DNA of 64,000 nucleotides from positions 2,049,501 to 2,113,500 of the forward strand of contig NZ_OY764902.1 of NCBI RefSeq assembly GCF_963668665.1, read 5' to 3'. Origin of the DNA: an uncultured Anaeromusa sp. Its GTDB lineage: Bacteria; Bacillota; Negativicutes; Anaeromusales; Anaeromusaceae. The notes beneath the pieces are model-generated. The model did no database searches, was not told where the DNA came from, and was given only the letters and a program-made list of their open reading frames with translations. The translations under genes were made by a program, and so were the position numbers. Below, piece after piece: positions 26,547-34,652 of the stretch; position 1 is the first letter of the stretch, and every line of letters begins with the position of its first letter.

Positions 26547-26702
26547 ATTGTATTTGAGACAAGATTTGCGCGCGCCTTGAAAAAGCTGTCTAAGACGGCA
26601 GTTTCTTAACTCGCTATGCTCAAACAGGCGAAACTGTGATCCGTCGTAGACATCTTTTCATCCTGCGGACCGCCTTGCTTCAATAAAAGTCTCAAATACA
26701 AT
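26547..26702 (+). repeat. Type D long-hairpin repeat, copy 2
   Basis: Terminal inverted repeats ATTGTATTTGAGAC (26547-26560) and GTCTCAAATACAAT (26689-26702), flanked by GGCGGC and GCCGCC which extend the stem. The inner stem (TGTCT, GACGG with CCGTC, AGACA) differs from copy 1 but still pairs. The loop holds AACTCGCTATGCTCAAACA. It lies upstream of the hypD activase gene and may be inside the transcript if the regulator gene at 26774-27328 is co-transcribed. Confidence 0.8.
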
Positions 26703-26712
26703 GACGCCGCCG

Positions 26713-26767
26713 TAACCCTCTTCGAGCCCTCCCTTTACTCCCTTTACTCCCTCTACTCTTGTTTTTC
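26713..26767 (+). repeat. Type C repeat with 9-bp periodicity
   Basis: CCCTCCCTTTACTCCCTTTA then CTCCCTCTACTCTTG: the 9-bp unit CTTTACTCC repeats two to three times. It overlaps the 3' end region of the cupin regulator gene on the other strand. Confidence 0.65.
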
Positions 26768-26773
26768 CTTTCC

Positions 26774-27328
26774 CTAATGGGGGTTCGGGTGGCTGACGAC
26801 GAGAAAGCGGACGCATTTGTTGGTAAGATTGCCCCAGTTGTGCGGCAAGGAAGAAGGGTAATGGGCGGAGTCGCCGGGGCAGAGCTCTTGGCGTTCACCG
26901 TCAAGAACAAGGGTCAGCACGCCTTCTAAAACGTAGATGAATTCCTCGCCGTCATGGCTGTAGGGCAGAATGTTTTCTTCTTTATTTAATGGAAGAAGTT
27001 CTACAAGGCGAGGCAGCATGGCCTTAGGTTCGGCTTGATTGGTGAGATGGTAATGGATGAAGCGGCCTGGTTCAATTTGGGCGGTTTGGCGTTCGTAGCT
27101 GCGCAGCAAGCGCTTTTTTCCGAGAAGGGGGCTGTTGAAAAATAAGCCGGGTTCTACATCAAGGGCTACGGCGATTTTGCGTAAAGAATCTACGGCAATA
27201 TCAGTGAGATCCCGTTCTAGTTGGGAGAGAAAACCTGTAGACAAGCCTGTTTTTTGCGCCACCTCTCGAAGTGTGAGGCCGCGGCGGCGGCGAAGTTCCT
27301 TGATTTGCGCACCGATGGAAGTGGTCAT
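26774..27328 (-). CDS. XRE-cupin transcriptional regulator
   Basis: 184 aa. N-terminal HTH_3 (IKELRRRRGLTLREVAQKTGLS), then a C-terminal cupin_2 domain with EEFIYVLEGVLTLVLDGE and LCPGDSAHYPSSLPHNW. Such regulators sense small molecules by the cupin pocket. It lies just upstream of the HypD activase gene on the same strand, separated by 316 bp that hold repeats D and C, so it may regulate hydroxyproline use (inference from position only). The ribosome site is GGAGGTTTCT before ATG 27328. Confidence 0.88.
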   Translation of the reverse strand: MTTSIGAQIKELRRRRGLTLREVAQKTGLSTGFLSQLERDLTDIAVDSLRKIAVALDVEPGLFFNSPLLGKKRLLRSYERQTAQIEPGRFIHYHLTNQAEPKAMLPRLVELLPLNKEENILPYSHDGEEFIYVLEGVLTLVLDGERQELCPGDSAHYPSSLPHNWGNLTNKCVRFLVVSHPNPH

Positions 27329-27541
27329 AGAAACCTCCGAACTTTGTATCTTTTTAATTTCATTTTAGCAGTTAAAATGAAAAAAACAATGTCGAATTTT
27401 GATAAGAAGATACTTTTTTTGATAAAGTGAACAAAAGAAAGAAAAGGGTCAAAGTTGAGGCTAAAATCCGTATTGACGCCTGTAGCTGGCTGTGATAGCT
27501 TGGAGTTATCTTTGAAAAAAGCGTAAATTGGAGGGAATAGT

Positions 27542-28630
27542 ATGGCGGAGAGGAAGAAAATCCGACTTTCTTTACAAGAAGTGCAGCCAGGAATGGCTGT
27601 GGCGGAGCCGATCTGCCTAGAAGGCGAAAAAACCGCTTTTTTGGCGGAAGGAGCCTTGCTGACGGAGCGGATTTTAGAGCTATTGCGCTTACGAGAACAA
27701 GAGGCAGTAGTGGTATATGTTCCAGCCGCGAATGATGCGAATTTCGCCATGCAGACGTTGTTCCGCGAAACCTACCAAAGCTTGTTGGGAACGCTGGAGG
27801 GAGTCTTTCAGCAGTTGCGCTATGGCGGCGTAGTCGAAAAAGAACAGCTGAACGTGTTGGCGGAAGAGACGATGGTTGTTGTGCATCAACCCGATATTTT
27901 TTCGCTTTTAAGCATGTCTGGGCAGGGACGGGAATCCTTCTTGCATCATAGCTTAAATGTAGGCCTTTTATGTGGCTTGCTGGCGTTGTGGCAAAACTAC
28001 GACGAAACCATGGTGCGTGATGCCGTAACGGCCGGCCTGCTTCATGATATGGGGAAAAGCCGGGTGCCGGAGCATATTTTAGAGAAGCACGACGTGCTTT
28101 TGGCGCATGAACAGCATGTGATGCATTGCCATCCATTTCACAGTTACCAATTGCTATTAGGAGTCAGTGTGCCGGACCGGGTTTGCCGGGCTGCGTTGCA
28201 TCATCATGAGCGGCTGGACGGTAGCGGTTATCCGGAAGGGCTGAAAGGGGATGATATCTCCCCGTTAGCACAGCTTGTAGCGATTGCTGACGTGTATGAC
28301 GCCATGGTTTCGCCGCGACCTTATCGTGAAGCTCATTCGCCGTTAGAGGCGTTGGAAGAATTACTGCAAGGCATGTTTGAACGATTCAATCCGGCTATTT
28401 GCATGAAAATGGCGGATCGTCTTAAAGATTTGCTTTTAGGAGCGACTGTCGTGCTGGATGACGGAAGGGAAGGCGTAATTCGCCAATTCCCGCATTCTTT
28501 GAGCCCTCGGCCCTTGATTGAATTACCGGCAGGGATGTATCTGGATCTGGATCGGGAGCCGGATCTGGGCCTGGTGGCCATTCATGGTTTGCAAGGGACT
28601 TGGGGCAGTCGGAGCGAAGCGGAAAGTTGA
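27542..28630 (+). CDS. HD-GYP domain protein, probable c-di-GMP phosphodiesterase
   Basis: 362 aa. The N-terminal 120 residues form a DUF3391-like or unknown region; the HD-GYP domain follows with HD at residues 168-169 (LLHDMGKSRVP), HHHERLDGSGYPEGLKGD, and IADVYDAMVS. All motif residues needed for activity look present. It would hydrolyse c-di-GMP in the cytosol. No receiver or membrane domain is present. TTGACG at 27473 is a possible -35; the -10 is poor. The start ATG has GGAGGG upstream. Confidence 0.92.
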   Translation: MAERKKIRLSLQEVQPGMAVAEPICLEGEKTAFLAEGALLTERILELLRLREQEAVVVYVPAANDANFAMQTLFRETYQSLLGTLEGVFQQLRYGGVVEKEQLNVLAEETMVVVHQPDIFSLLSMSGQGRESFLHHSLNVGLLCGLLALWQNYDETMVRDAVTAGLLHDMGKSRVPEHILEKHDVLLAHEQHVMHCHPFHSYQLLLGVSVPDRVCRAALHHHERLDGSGYPEGLKGDDISPLAQLVAIADVYDAMVSPRPYREAHSPLEALEELLQGMFERFNPAICMKMADRLKDLLLGATVVLDDGREGVIRQFPHSLSPRPLIELPAGMYLDLDREPDLGLVAIHGLQGTWGSRSEAES

Positions 28631-28659
28631 TATTCTTAGGCTAAGGTTGTCGTTTAATC

Positions 28660-28688
28660 TTGACATGGAATGAAAATCATGATAATTT
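28660..28688 (+). promoter_or_regulatory. Promoter upstream of the metA leader
   Basis: Perfect -35 TTGACA (28660-28665), 17-bp spacer, -10 TAATTT (28683-28688) with TG extension at 28680. GATAAT at 28681 is an alternative -10 with short spacing. Confidence 0.6.
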
Positions 28689-28714
28689 GTAACTAATGTT
28701 TAAGTTGACTGATC

Positions 28715-28761
28715 AGAAGTACTGAAGGTCGGAAAAGCACTGCTTTTCTGACCTTTTTTTT
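28715..28761 (+). terminator. Intrinsic terminator in the metA leader (candidate attenuator)
   Basis: AAGGTCGGAAAAGCA pairs with GCTTTTCTGACCTT and is followed by T8, ending 18 bp before the metA start. Since the only good promoter lies upstream of it, metA transcription should pass through it. The 40-nt leader before it is too short for an S-box, and no T-box motif is present. Confidence 0.7.
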
Positions 28762-28778
28762 GCACGGAGGATGATACT

Positions 28779-29696
28779 ATGCCGATTAAGATTCCCAACC
28801 GCCTGCCGGCGCGCAGCGTATTGGAAGGCGAAAATATTTTTATTATGGATGAAGACCGGGCGTATTCGCAGGATATTCGCCCGCTGAAGCTGTTGCTGCT
28901 CAATCTGATGCCGACGAAAATCATCACGGAAACGCAGTTGCTGCGCTTGTTAGGGAATACGCCGCTCCAGGTGGAAATTGATTTGCTGTATACGGCATCC
29001 TATGAACCTAGCAATACCTCTCAGGAGCATCTGGTTAAATTCTATGAAACCTTTCAAGATGTAAAAAATCGCAAATATGACGGCATGATCATCACCGGCG
29101 CCCCGGTGGAGCAGATGCCTTTTGAGGAAGTGGCGTATTGGCCGGAGCTTTGTGAAATCATGGAATGGTCAAAGAGCCATGTATATTCGACCATGCACAT
29201 TTGCTGGGGAGCGCAGGCAGGGCTGTACCATCACTATGGCGTGCCGAAAGTGGATCTGCCGGCTAAGATGTTCGGCGTCTTTCCGCATCGTTGCGTGGCT
29301 ACGGAACGAGAACCGCTGTTGCGCGGCTTAGACGATGTTTTTTACGTACCTCATTCGCGGCATACCGATATCTGTAGGCAGTCGCTGGAGCAGGTGAGCG
29401 GGCTTCGTATTTTGGCGGAATCGACGGAATCTGGGGTCTATCTTGTAGCGGATGCTACGGGACGGCAGATCTTTTTGACGGGTCATGTGGAATACGACGC
29501 GCTGACCTTGCATAAGGAGTATGAACGAGACGTTGCCAAAGGGCTGGACATTGCGGTGCCCCGCAACTATTATCCCCAGGACGATCCGGCGCAGAAGCCG
29601 CTGGTAACCTGGCGCAGCGCGGCGCACTTGCTTTTCGCCAACTGGCTTAATTATTATGTGTACCAAGATACGCCGTATGACTTAGAGACATTGTGA
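28779..29696 (+). CDS. metA: Homoserine O-acetyltransferase (MetA family)
   Basis: 305 aa. Catalytic Cys142 lies in [15 protein letters not shown]. Residue 111 is Glu ([13 protein letters not shown]). In this family Glu111 goes with acetyl-CoA and Gly with succinyl-CoA, so the product is predicted to be O-acetylhomoserine despite the usual succinyltransferase name. That fits metY directly downstream (22 bp). It is the first committed step of methionine synthesis. Start ATG 28779 follows CGGAGG. Probable attenuator upstream. Confidence 0.95.
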   Translation: MPIKIPNRLPARSVLEGENIFIMDEDRAYSQDIRPLKLLLLNLMPTKIITETQLLRLLGNTPLQVEIDLLYTASYEPSNTSQEHLVKFYETFQDVKNRKYDGMIITGAPVEQMPFEEVAYWPELCEIMEWSKSHVYSTMHICWGAQAGLYHHYGVPKVDLPAKMFGVFPHRCVATEREPLLRGLDDVFYVPHSRHTDICRQSLEQVSGLRILAESTESGVYLVADATGRQIFLTGHVEYDALTLHKEYERDVAKGLDIAVPRNYYPQDDPAQKPLVTWRSAAHLLFANWLNYYVYQDTPYDLETL

Positions 29697-29718
29697 TAAT
29701 GAAAAGGAGTGTTGTTTC

Positions 29719-31014
29719 ATGAGTTTGCCAACAGATTTGCGGCCAGATACGTTGATGGTCCATGGGGGGCAGGAACCGGATCCGGCCACCGGTTCGCGGG
29801 CGGTGCCAATTTATCAGACGACAGCCTATGTATTTCGTGACAGTGAGCATGCAGCGAATTTGTTTGGCTTGAAGGAGTCTGGCAATATTTATACGCGGAT
29901 TATGAATCCGACAACTGATGTTTTTGAAAAACGGGTGGCGATCCTGGAAGAAGGTGCGGCTGCCGTTGCTTTTGCTTCCGGCCATGCGGCTATCAGCGGT
30001 GCTATCTTGAACATCGCCCAGGCGGGAGATGACATTGTAAGTTCGTCAAGTCTGTATGGCGGCACGCACAATATGTTTGCCCATACGCTGCCCAAATTAG
30101 GCGTAAATGTAAATTTTGTCGACTCCAGCGATCCGGAGAATTTTCGCAAAGCCATTGGCCCGAATACCAAGGCGATTTATGCAGAAACTATCGGCAATCC
30201 GCAGATTAATGTCTTGGATATTGAAGCGGTAGCGGCCATTGCCCATGAAAACGGCATTCCGCTGATTGTCGACAATACTTTTGCTCCTTATTTGCTGCAG
30301 CCTATCCGATTTGGCGCGGATATTGTTATTCATTCGGCTACCAAGTTTATCGGCGGTCACGGAACTTCCATGGGAGGCATCGTGATCGACAGTGGTAAAT
30401 TCAACTGGGACAATGGTAAATTCCCCAACTTGAGCGAGCCGGACCCCAGCTATAACGGCCTAAGCTATACTAAAGATCTTGGGGAGTTAACGCCCCTTGC
30501 ATTTATTTTGCGCTTGCGCGTGCAGGTTTTGCGTGACTTGGGCGCTACCGTCAGCCCATTCAATAGTTTTCTATTTCTGCAAGGTCTGGAAACGATTCAT
30601 CTGCGCTTGCGCCGTCATGCGGACAATGCACTGCAAGTGGCGCAATACCTGGCAAAGCATCCGCAAGTTTCCTGGGTTAACTATCCGGGGCTGGAAGGGG
30701 ATTCGCAGCATGAATTGGCGAAAAAATACCTGCCTAAAGGCGCTGGAGCTATCTTGACTTTTGGCATCAAAGGCGGCTTGAAGGAAGGCAAAGCGTTCAT
30801 TGATTCGCTGCAGCTTTTCTCCTTGTTGGCCAATGTGGGCGATGCAAAATCATTGGTTATTCATCCTGCCAGTACGACTCATTCCCAGCTAAACGCCGCA
30901 GAGCGTGCTGCCGCAGGAGCGCCGGATGATATGATCCGCCTTTCGATTGGGATTGAAGATGTAGAAGATCTCTTGGCGGATTTGGAGCGCGGCTTTGCTG
31001 CTGCCCGGCAGTAA
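29719..31014 (+). CDS. metY: O-acetylhomoserine aminocarboxypropyltransferase (sulfhydrylase)
   Basis: 431 aa, longer than the MetB/MetC proteins nearby, as is usual for MetY. PLP lysine in [17 protein letters not shown]-terminal [30 protein letters not shown] and [18 protein letters not shown] are typical. It makes homocysteine from O-acetylhomoserine and sulfide. Second gene of the metA-metY operon with a strong terminator behind it. Confidence 0.95.
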   Translation: MSLPTDLRPDTLMVHGGQEPDPATGSRAVPIYQTTAYVFRDSEHAANLFGLKESGNIYTRIMNPTTDVFEKRVAILEEGAAAVAFASGHAAISGAILNIAQAGDDIVSSSSLYGGTHNMFAHTLPKLGVNVNFVDSSDPENFRKAIGPNTKAIYAETIGNPQINVLDIEAVAAIAHENGIPLIVDNTFAPYLLQPIRFGADIVIHSATKFIGGHGTSMGGIVIDSGKFNWDNGKFPNLSEPDPSYNGLSYTKDLGELTPLAFILRLRVQVLRDLGATVSPFNSFLFLQGLETIHLRLRRHADNALQVAQYLAKHPQVSWVNYPGLEGDSQHELAKKYLPKGAGAILTFGIKGGLKEGKAFIDSLQLFSLLANVGDAKSLVIHPASTTHSQLNAAERAAAGAPDDMIRLSIGIEDVEDLLADLERGFAAARQ

Positions 31015-31070
31015 ACGATAGCTTAAAGTGAAAGTGTAAGACAAGACGATAACGGTTGATCTGAAAGCGG

Positions 31071-31118
31071 AAGACCGGCAAGCAGAGCGCGGAAGCGCCT
31101 GTTTGCCGGTCTTTTTTA
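31071..31118 (+). terminator. Terminator of metA-metY
   Basis: AAGACCGGCAA pairs with TTGCCGGTCTT and runs into T6; a small inner hairpin (GCGC...GCGC) fills the loop. Confidence 0.88.
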
Positions 31119-31157
31119 GTTTGGTTTTCTAGTGCCACGCGAAAAGGAGGAGATGAC

Positions 31158-31448
31158 ATGTCGGTAATGATTGTAGGCGCTGATCATTTGGGAAATATGC
31201 GCAAACACCTGGAAAGCTACGGGATTAAAGAGGTTGAGCACATCTGTGGCCGGAAAACGGCGGACCGTAAACGCTTTGAAATTTCTCGCGATACTTCTTT
31301 GGTCGTGGTGCTGGTGGACTTCGTTAATCACGGTACAGCCAAACATATTAAAGAGCAAGCTAAAAGCCAAGGGATCCGCACTATTTTCGCGCAGCGATCC
31401 TGGTGCTCCCTGCAGCAGCAGTTAGAGCGTATTGGTCTGAACTTGTAA
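31158..31448 (+). CDS. DUF2325 family protein
   Basis: 96 aa. The complete chain is a DUF2325 domain (MSVMIVGADHLGNM at the N-terminus, then HICGRK, VVVLVDFVNHGTA, and a late W-x-x-L). Function unknown. The site AAAAGGAGGAG precedes the start. It ends 9 bp from the converging metC end with no terminator visible between them. Confidence 0.85.
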   Translation: MSVMIVGADHLGNMRKHLESYGIKEVEHICGRKTADRKRFEISRDTSLVVVLVDFVNHGTAKHIKEQAKSQGIRTIFAQRSWCSLQQQLERIGLNL

Positions 31449-31457
31449 TTGGTTTGC

Positions 31458-32597
31458 CTAGCGTGCTTGGAGGGCTTGACGTAAATCTTGCAGTAAATCG
31501 TCTGGACTTTCCAAACCTACGGACAGACGAACCAAGGAATCCGCAATGCCCAGCTTTTGTCGTTCCGCTGCGGGGATGGCGGCGTGGGACATGGTGGCAG
31601 GATGGGAGAGAATGCTTTCTACGCCGCCAAGGCTGACCGCAACGGCTGGCAGTTTCACTTGGGCTAAGAGGAGTTGAGTTAGTTTGAAGTTTACCAAATC
31701 AAAAGAAAGCACGGCGCCGGGGCCATCAGCTTGTCCTTCATGAATGCTGCGGCCAGGGTGAGCGGCTAAACCGGGGTAATAGACAGCTTTTATTTCCGAC
31801 CAGCCTTGCAGTTCAGCAGCGATATAAGCGGCCGATTTTTGCGCGGCTTCTAGGCGGACCTGCAGCGTGCGCAGGCCGCGCAAGGTCAGCCAGCTGTCCT
31901 GCGGGCCCAGCACAGCGCCCAGACCGTTTTGTAAAAGGTAGACATCTTTGGCCAGCGCCTTGTCTTTAACAATGACTAAGCCGGCGATGACATCGCTGTG
32001 CCCCGCGATAAATTTGGTGGCCGAGTGCACAACAATATCGGCACCCAGCTCTAGTGGACGCTGCAAGAAAGGGGTCATAAAGGTGTTGTCGACAATGACC
32101 AGCAGCTCATGCTTTTTCGCCCAGGAGCAAGCGGCTTTTAGGTCGGTGATCGCCAGCAGCGGATTGGAAGGGGTTTCTAAATAAAGAGCTTTGGTAGTGG
32201 GGCGCAAAGACGCTTCCAACTGTGCCTGGTCATTGGGGTCGATGAAGGAATGCTCGATGCCCCAACGCGGGCAGAGGCGGGTTAACACGCGGTGCGTGCC
32301 GCCATAAATGTCTCTGGCGGCCAGGATGTGATCGCCCTGCGAAAAGAGCAGCAGCAAGGCGCTGACGGCGGCGATGCCCGAAGCGAAAGCAAAAGCCTGG
32401 CTGCCTCCTTCTAGGTCGGCGGCTACTGTTTCCAGCGCTTGACGCGTAGGATTGCCGCTGCGGGAGTACTCAAAAGGCGCGCTTTCTTCATAACGCTGGT
32501 CGAAAGTGGAAGTTTGAAACACAGGGACACTGCTGGCCCCGAGGCGTTCGTTAGCTGGCAGGCCGGGAGCCAGCAGGCGGGTAGCAAAATCATGCAT
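31458..32597 (-). CDS. metC: Cystathionine beta-lyase (MetC type, PLP)
   Basis: 379 aa, Cys/Met metabolism PLP enzyme. PLP lysine in [30 protein letters not shown] and [18 protein letters not shown] are typical, and the whole chain follows Bacillus MetC closely (from memory). Predicted reaction: cystathionine to homocysteine, pyruvate and ammonia. It is on the same strand as metI, 258 bp downstream of it, as in the Bacillus metI-metC pair. A type A repeat fills most of that gap, ending 6 bp before the metC ribosome site (AAGGAGG). Confidence 0.88.
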   Translation of the reverse strand: MHDFATRLLAPGLPANERLGASSVPVFQTSTFDQRYEESAPFEYSRSGNPTRQALETVAADLEGGSQAFAFASGIAAVSALLLLFSQGDHILAARDIYGGTHRVLTRLCPRWGIEHSFIDPNDQAQLEASLRPTTKALYLETPSNPLLAITDLKAACSWAKKHELLVIVDNTFMTPFLQRPLELGADIVVHSATKFIAGHSDVIAGLVIVKDKALAKDVYLLQNGLGAVLGPQDSWLTLRGLRTLQVRLEAAQKSAAYIAAELQGWSEIKAVYYPGLAAHPGRSIHEGQADGPGAVLSFDLVNFKLTQLLLAQVKLPAVAVSLGGVESILSHPATMSHAAIPAAERQKLGIADSLVRLSVGLESPDDLLQDLRQALQAR

Positions 32598-32614
32598 GTA
32601 TAAGTCCTCCTTGA

Positions 32615-32774
32615 AGGCACCGTTGCTTTACTCGCATCTCGCGCTAAACTAGTTCTTTTTCCGCCGGACATCGTCAGAAAGCCTCGGTATAGCGCCGCTA
32701 TGCCTGCGTTTTCTTTCTCGTCTGGCGAAAAAACTCCTTAGTTTAGCGGAGTGCTCATGAAAGCAGCGGCGCCT
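32615..32774 (+). repeat. Type A interspersed repeat, copy 2, in the metI-metC gap
   Basis: Outer arms AGGCACCGTTGCTTT (32615-32629) and AAGCAGCGGCGCCT (32761-32774). Inner arms CGCTAAACTAG and CTTAGTTTAGCG. Centre ATAGCGCCGCTAT. Same internal marks as copies 1 and 3. It would lie in the metC mRNA 5' region. Confidence 0.8.
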
Positions 32775-32790
32775 TTGTTTTATTTAATAG

Positions 32791-32841
32791 TGCCTTCGTA
32801 ATCCTCTATTGTACCCTCAGTTACGCCAGTTCTCTTGTTCG
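32791..32841 (+). repeat. Type C repeat (short)
   Basis: TGCCTTCGTAATCCTCTATT, GTACCCTCAGTTACGC, ending TCTCTTGTTCG; next to the type A repeat between metC and metI. Confidence 0.5.
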
Positions 32842-32854
32842 TTATCGAGGTTCT

Positions 32855-33988
32855 TTAACCCAAGGCCTGACCTAAGTCTGTGATGAGGTCGTCGGCGTCT
32901 TCGATGCCGACGGACAGACGCAGCAAGCAGTCAGAGATGCCAAGGCGTTCACGGTCGGCGGCGGGAATGTCTGCATGGGTTTGCACGGCGGGGAAGGTAA
33001 TCAGCGTTTCAACGCCTCCCAAGCTTTCGGCAAATTGGATGAGCTGGACTTTAGCCAATACCTGGGGTACCAAAGCTGGGGCATTTACTTCAAAAGACAC
33101 CATGCCGCCGTAGCCGCTGGCTTGACTCTCGTGAATCGTATGGCCGTTGTGCAGCGGCAGTCCGGGATAGAATACGCGGCTGACTTTTGGGTGTTCTAGC
33201 AGCCACCGAGAAATAGCAAGCGCATTCGCGTTGTGTTTTTCCATGCGCAGCGCCAGTGTTTTCAAGCTGCGGATGAGCAGCCAGCTATCGCTGGGACTGA
33301 GAATAGCGCCGGTAGCATTTTGCAGAAACTTTACTTTTGCTGCCAATTCCGGTTCTTTAGCGACGATGACGCCGCAAAGCAAATCGTTGTGTCCTGCAAG
33401 ATACTTGGTGCCGCTATGTACGACAAGGTCGGCGCCAAGCTCCAAGGGACGCTGGAAGTAGGGCGTCAAAAAGGTATTGTCTACAATAAGCTGCAGTTTA
33501 TTACTGCGACAAAACGAAGCTAAGGCCCGCACATCGACAATGCGCAAGAGGGGATTGGTAGGGGTTTCAATGAAGACGGCTTTCGTTTCCGGGCGCAAGG
33601 CCTGGCCGATGGCATCAAGGGTGGTGGCGTCAACGTAGGAAGCAGTCAGGCCAAAGCGCGACAGCACTTGTTCAAAAAGGCGATAGGTGCCGCCGTAACA
33701 GTCTTCGACGACAATCAAATGGTCGCCTTGCTGATACAGCATTAAGAGTGTAGTGATAGCCGCCAGACCGGAAGAAAAAGCACAGGCGCCGGAGCCTCCC
33801 TCAAGGCGAGCTAGTCCTTCTTCGAGAGCTTGCCTTGTAGGGTTGCCGCTGCGGGTGTAATCATAGCCGGTGCTTTCTCCCAAAGCAGGGTGGCGGAAGG
33901 ACGCGGTCTGGTAAATGGGGGTGCTCAACGCGCCTGTGCGAGGATCCGTTTTGCTGCCGATTTGAACAAGCTGTGAAGAAATATGCAT
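32855..33988 (-). CDS. metI: Cystathionine gamma-synthase / O-acetylhomoserine thiolyase (MetI type)
   Basis: 377 aa, PLP enzyme. PLP lysine in [38 protein letters not shown] and SLGGVETLITFPAVQTHADIP are typical of MetI. It joins O-acetylhomoserine with cysteine (or sulfide). ATG 33988 is preferred: AAGGAG lies 8 bp upstream, whereas GTG 33997 touches that site. It is preceded by a 39-codon ORF (20 bp gap) and two SAM-I riboswitches, so it should be expressed when SAM is low. metC follows. Confidence 0.9.
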   Translation of the reverse strand: MHISSQLVQIGSKTDPRTGALSTPIYQTASFRHPALGESTGYDYTRSGNPTRQALEEGLARLEGGSGACAFSSGLAAITTLLMLYQQGDHLIVVEDCYGGTYRLFEQVLSRFGLTASYVDATTLDAIGQALRPETKAVFIETPTNPLLRIVDVRALASFCRSNKLQLIVDNTFLTPYFQRPLELGADLVVHSGTKYLAGHNDLLCGVIVAKEPELAAKVKFLQNATGAILSPSDSWLLIRSLKTLALRMEKHNANALAISRWLLEHPKVSRVFYPGLPLHNGHTIHESQASGYGGMVSFEVNAPALVPQVLAKVQLIQFAESLGGVETLITFPAVQTHADIPAADRERLGISDCLLRLSVGIEDADDLITDLGQALG

Positions 33989-34008
33989 GATAGTCACTCC
34001 TTGCTATA

Positions 34009-34128
34009 CTATTTTCTTTCTATTACACGTTTCGTAAAGCTGACAATGCAGCCGCCGCGGATGACGATAACGATTTCCTCTTCCTGCGAGATCGGCTCAT
34101 AGGGAGGTTGCGAAGCGCTTGGATTCAT
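34009..34128 (-). CDS. 39-aa microprotein B, downstream of SAM riboswitch 1
   Basis: ATG 34128 has a perfect GGAGGTGA site; the ORF begins MNPSASQPPYEPISQEEE and continues with the core VIVIRGGCIVSFTKR. That core aligns with microprotein A: SQEE, hydrophobic alternation, G-x-V/I-V-S/T-x-T-x-R. It stops 20 bp before metI. The strand-alternating core recalls the DUF2292/YezD small proteins linked to sulfur operons, but this is only a resemblance. Probably real, because of the ribosome site, operon position and the paralogue. Confidence 0.7.
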   Translation of the reverse strand: MNPSASQPPYEPISQEEEIVIVIRGGCIVSFTKRVIERK

Positions 34129-34149
34129 GAAGGTCACCTCCGGAAAATA

Positions 34150-34180
34150 AAAAAACAGGCCCCGAGACGAACGGGCCTGC
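34150..34180 (-). terminator. Expression-platform terminator of SAM riboswitch 1
   Basis: On the minus strand CAGGCCCG...CGGGGCCTG followed by T7. It lies between the aptamer and microprotein B. Confidence 0.9.
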
Positions 34181-34186
34181 CGTACG

Positions 34187-34293
34187 TCTCTCATCTTTCA
34201 GGCGCATTGCCTGCTGGAATTGGCACCAATACAGTTTCCTGCCGGTTGCCGGGCGTCATCGGGCCAGTCCCTCAGCCTCTCTTGATAAGAGAA
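34187..34293 (-). promoter_or_regulatory. SAM-I riboswitch 1 (S-box), metI proximal
   Basis: Minus-strand sequence carries the S-box core: CTTATCAAGAGAGGCTGAGG, GAC, GGCCCGATGACGCCCGGCAA, CCGGCAG and GGTGCCAATTCCAGCAGG; P1 closes with GATGAGAGA. With the terminator at 34150-34180 it should stop transcription of microprotein B, metI and metC when SAM is plentiful. Confidence 0.95.
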
Positions 34294-34326
34294 CTTACAT
34301 TATGAAGTTGGAAAGTATTGCTTCTG

Positions 34327-34470
34327 TTAGGTCAGGCTTGTTGGAAGAAAAGAGCTGTCGCCGCTGCGGCTGGTGCAAGTGACCACCGAGCCGTCACTCA
34401 AAAACACCAACACATGCTCTTCTTGACTATGGATTTGTTCGGGTGAAAAAATAAATTCCTTTTGCTCCAT
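34327..34470 (-). CDS. 47-aa microprotein A, between the two SAM riboswitches
   Basis: ATG 34470, site GGAGGTG. The chain begins MEQKEFIFSPEQIHSQEEHV and continues LVFLSDGSVVTCTSR, then a polar tail (SGDSSFLPTSLT). Residues 15-35 align without gaps with residues 14-34 of microprotein B (eight identities including SQEE, Gly, Val, Thr, Arg). It is the sole ORF of the first riboswitch unit. No domain known to me matches with confidence. Confidence 0.65.
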   Translation of the reverse strand: MEQKEFIFSPEQIHSQEEHVLVFLSDGSVVTCTSRSGDSSFLPTSLT

Positions 34471-34499
34471 GACGGCACCTCCTGTCAATGTCCGTAAAA

Positions 34500-34531
34500 T
34501 AAAAAATCCTTTTCTCTACAGAGAAAAGGGG
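34500..34531 (-). terminator. Expression-platform terminator of SAM riboswitch 2
   Basis: CCTTTTCTC pairs with GAGAAAAGG around a 4-nt loop, followed by T6 on the minus strand. Confidence 0.88.
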
Positions 34532-34548
34532 TGCAAACAAATGCCCTC

Positions 34549-34652
34549 CCCTTATCTCCCAGGCGGCTAGCCTGCTGGAATTGGCACCACTGCAGTTTCC
34601 TGCCGGTTGCCGGGCGTCATCGGGCCAGTCCCTCAGCCTCTCTTGATAAGCG
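34549..34652 (-). promoter_or_regulatory. SAM-I riboswitch 2 (S-box), upstream copy
   Basis: Its 80-nt core (34571-34650) matches that of riboswitch 1 (34210-34289) at 78 of 80 positions. P1 arms (CTTATC with GATAAG) and P4 differ between copies. Orientation and order: riboswitch 2, microprotein A, riboswitch 1, microprotein B, metI. Confidence 0.95.

Noticed and set aside
26713..26767. CRISPR-like array in the CTCC-rich repeats
   Set aside because: Units are 9 bp, tandem and without spacers; no cas gene is in the window.
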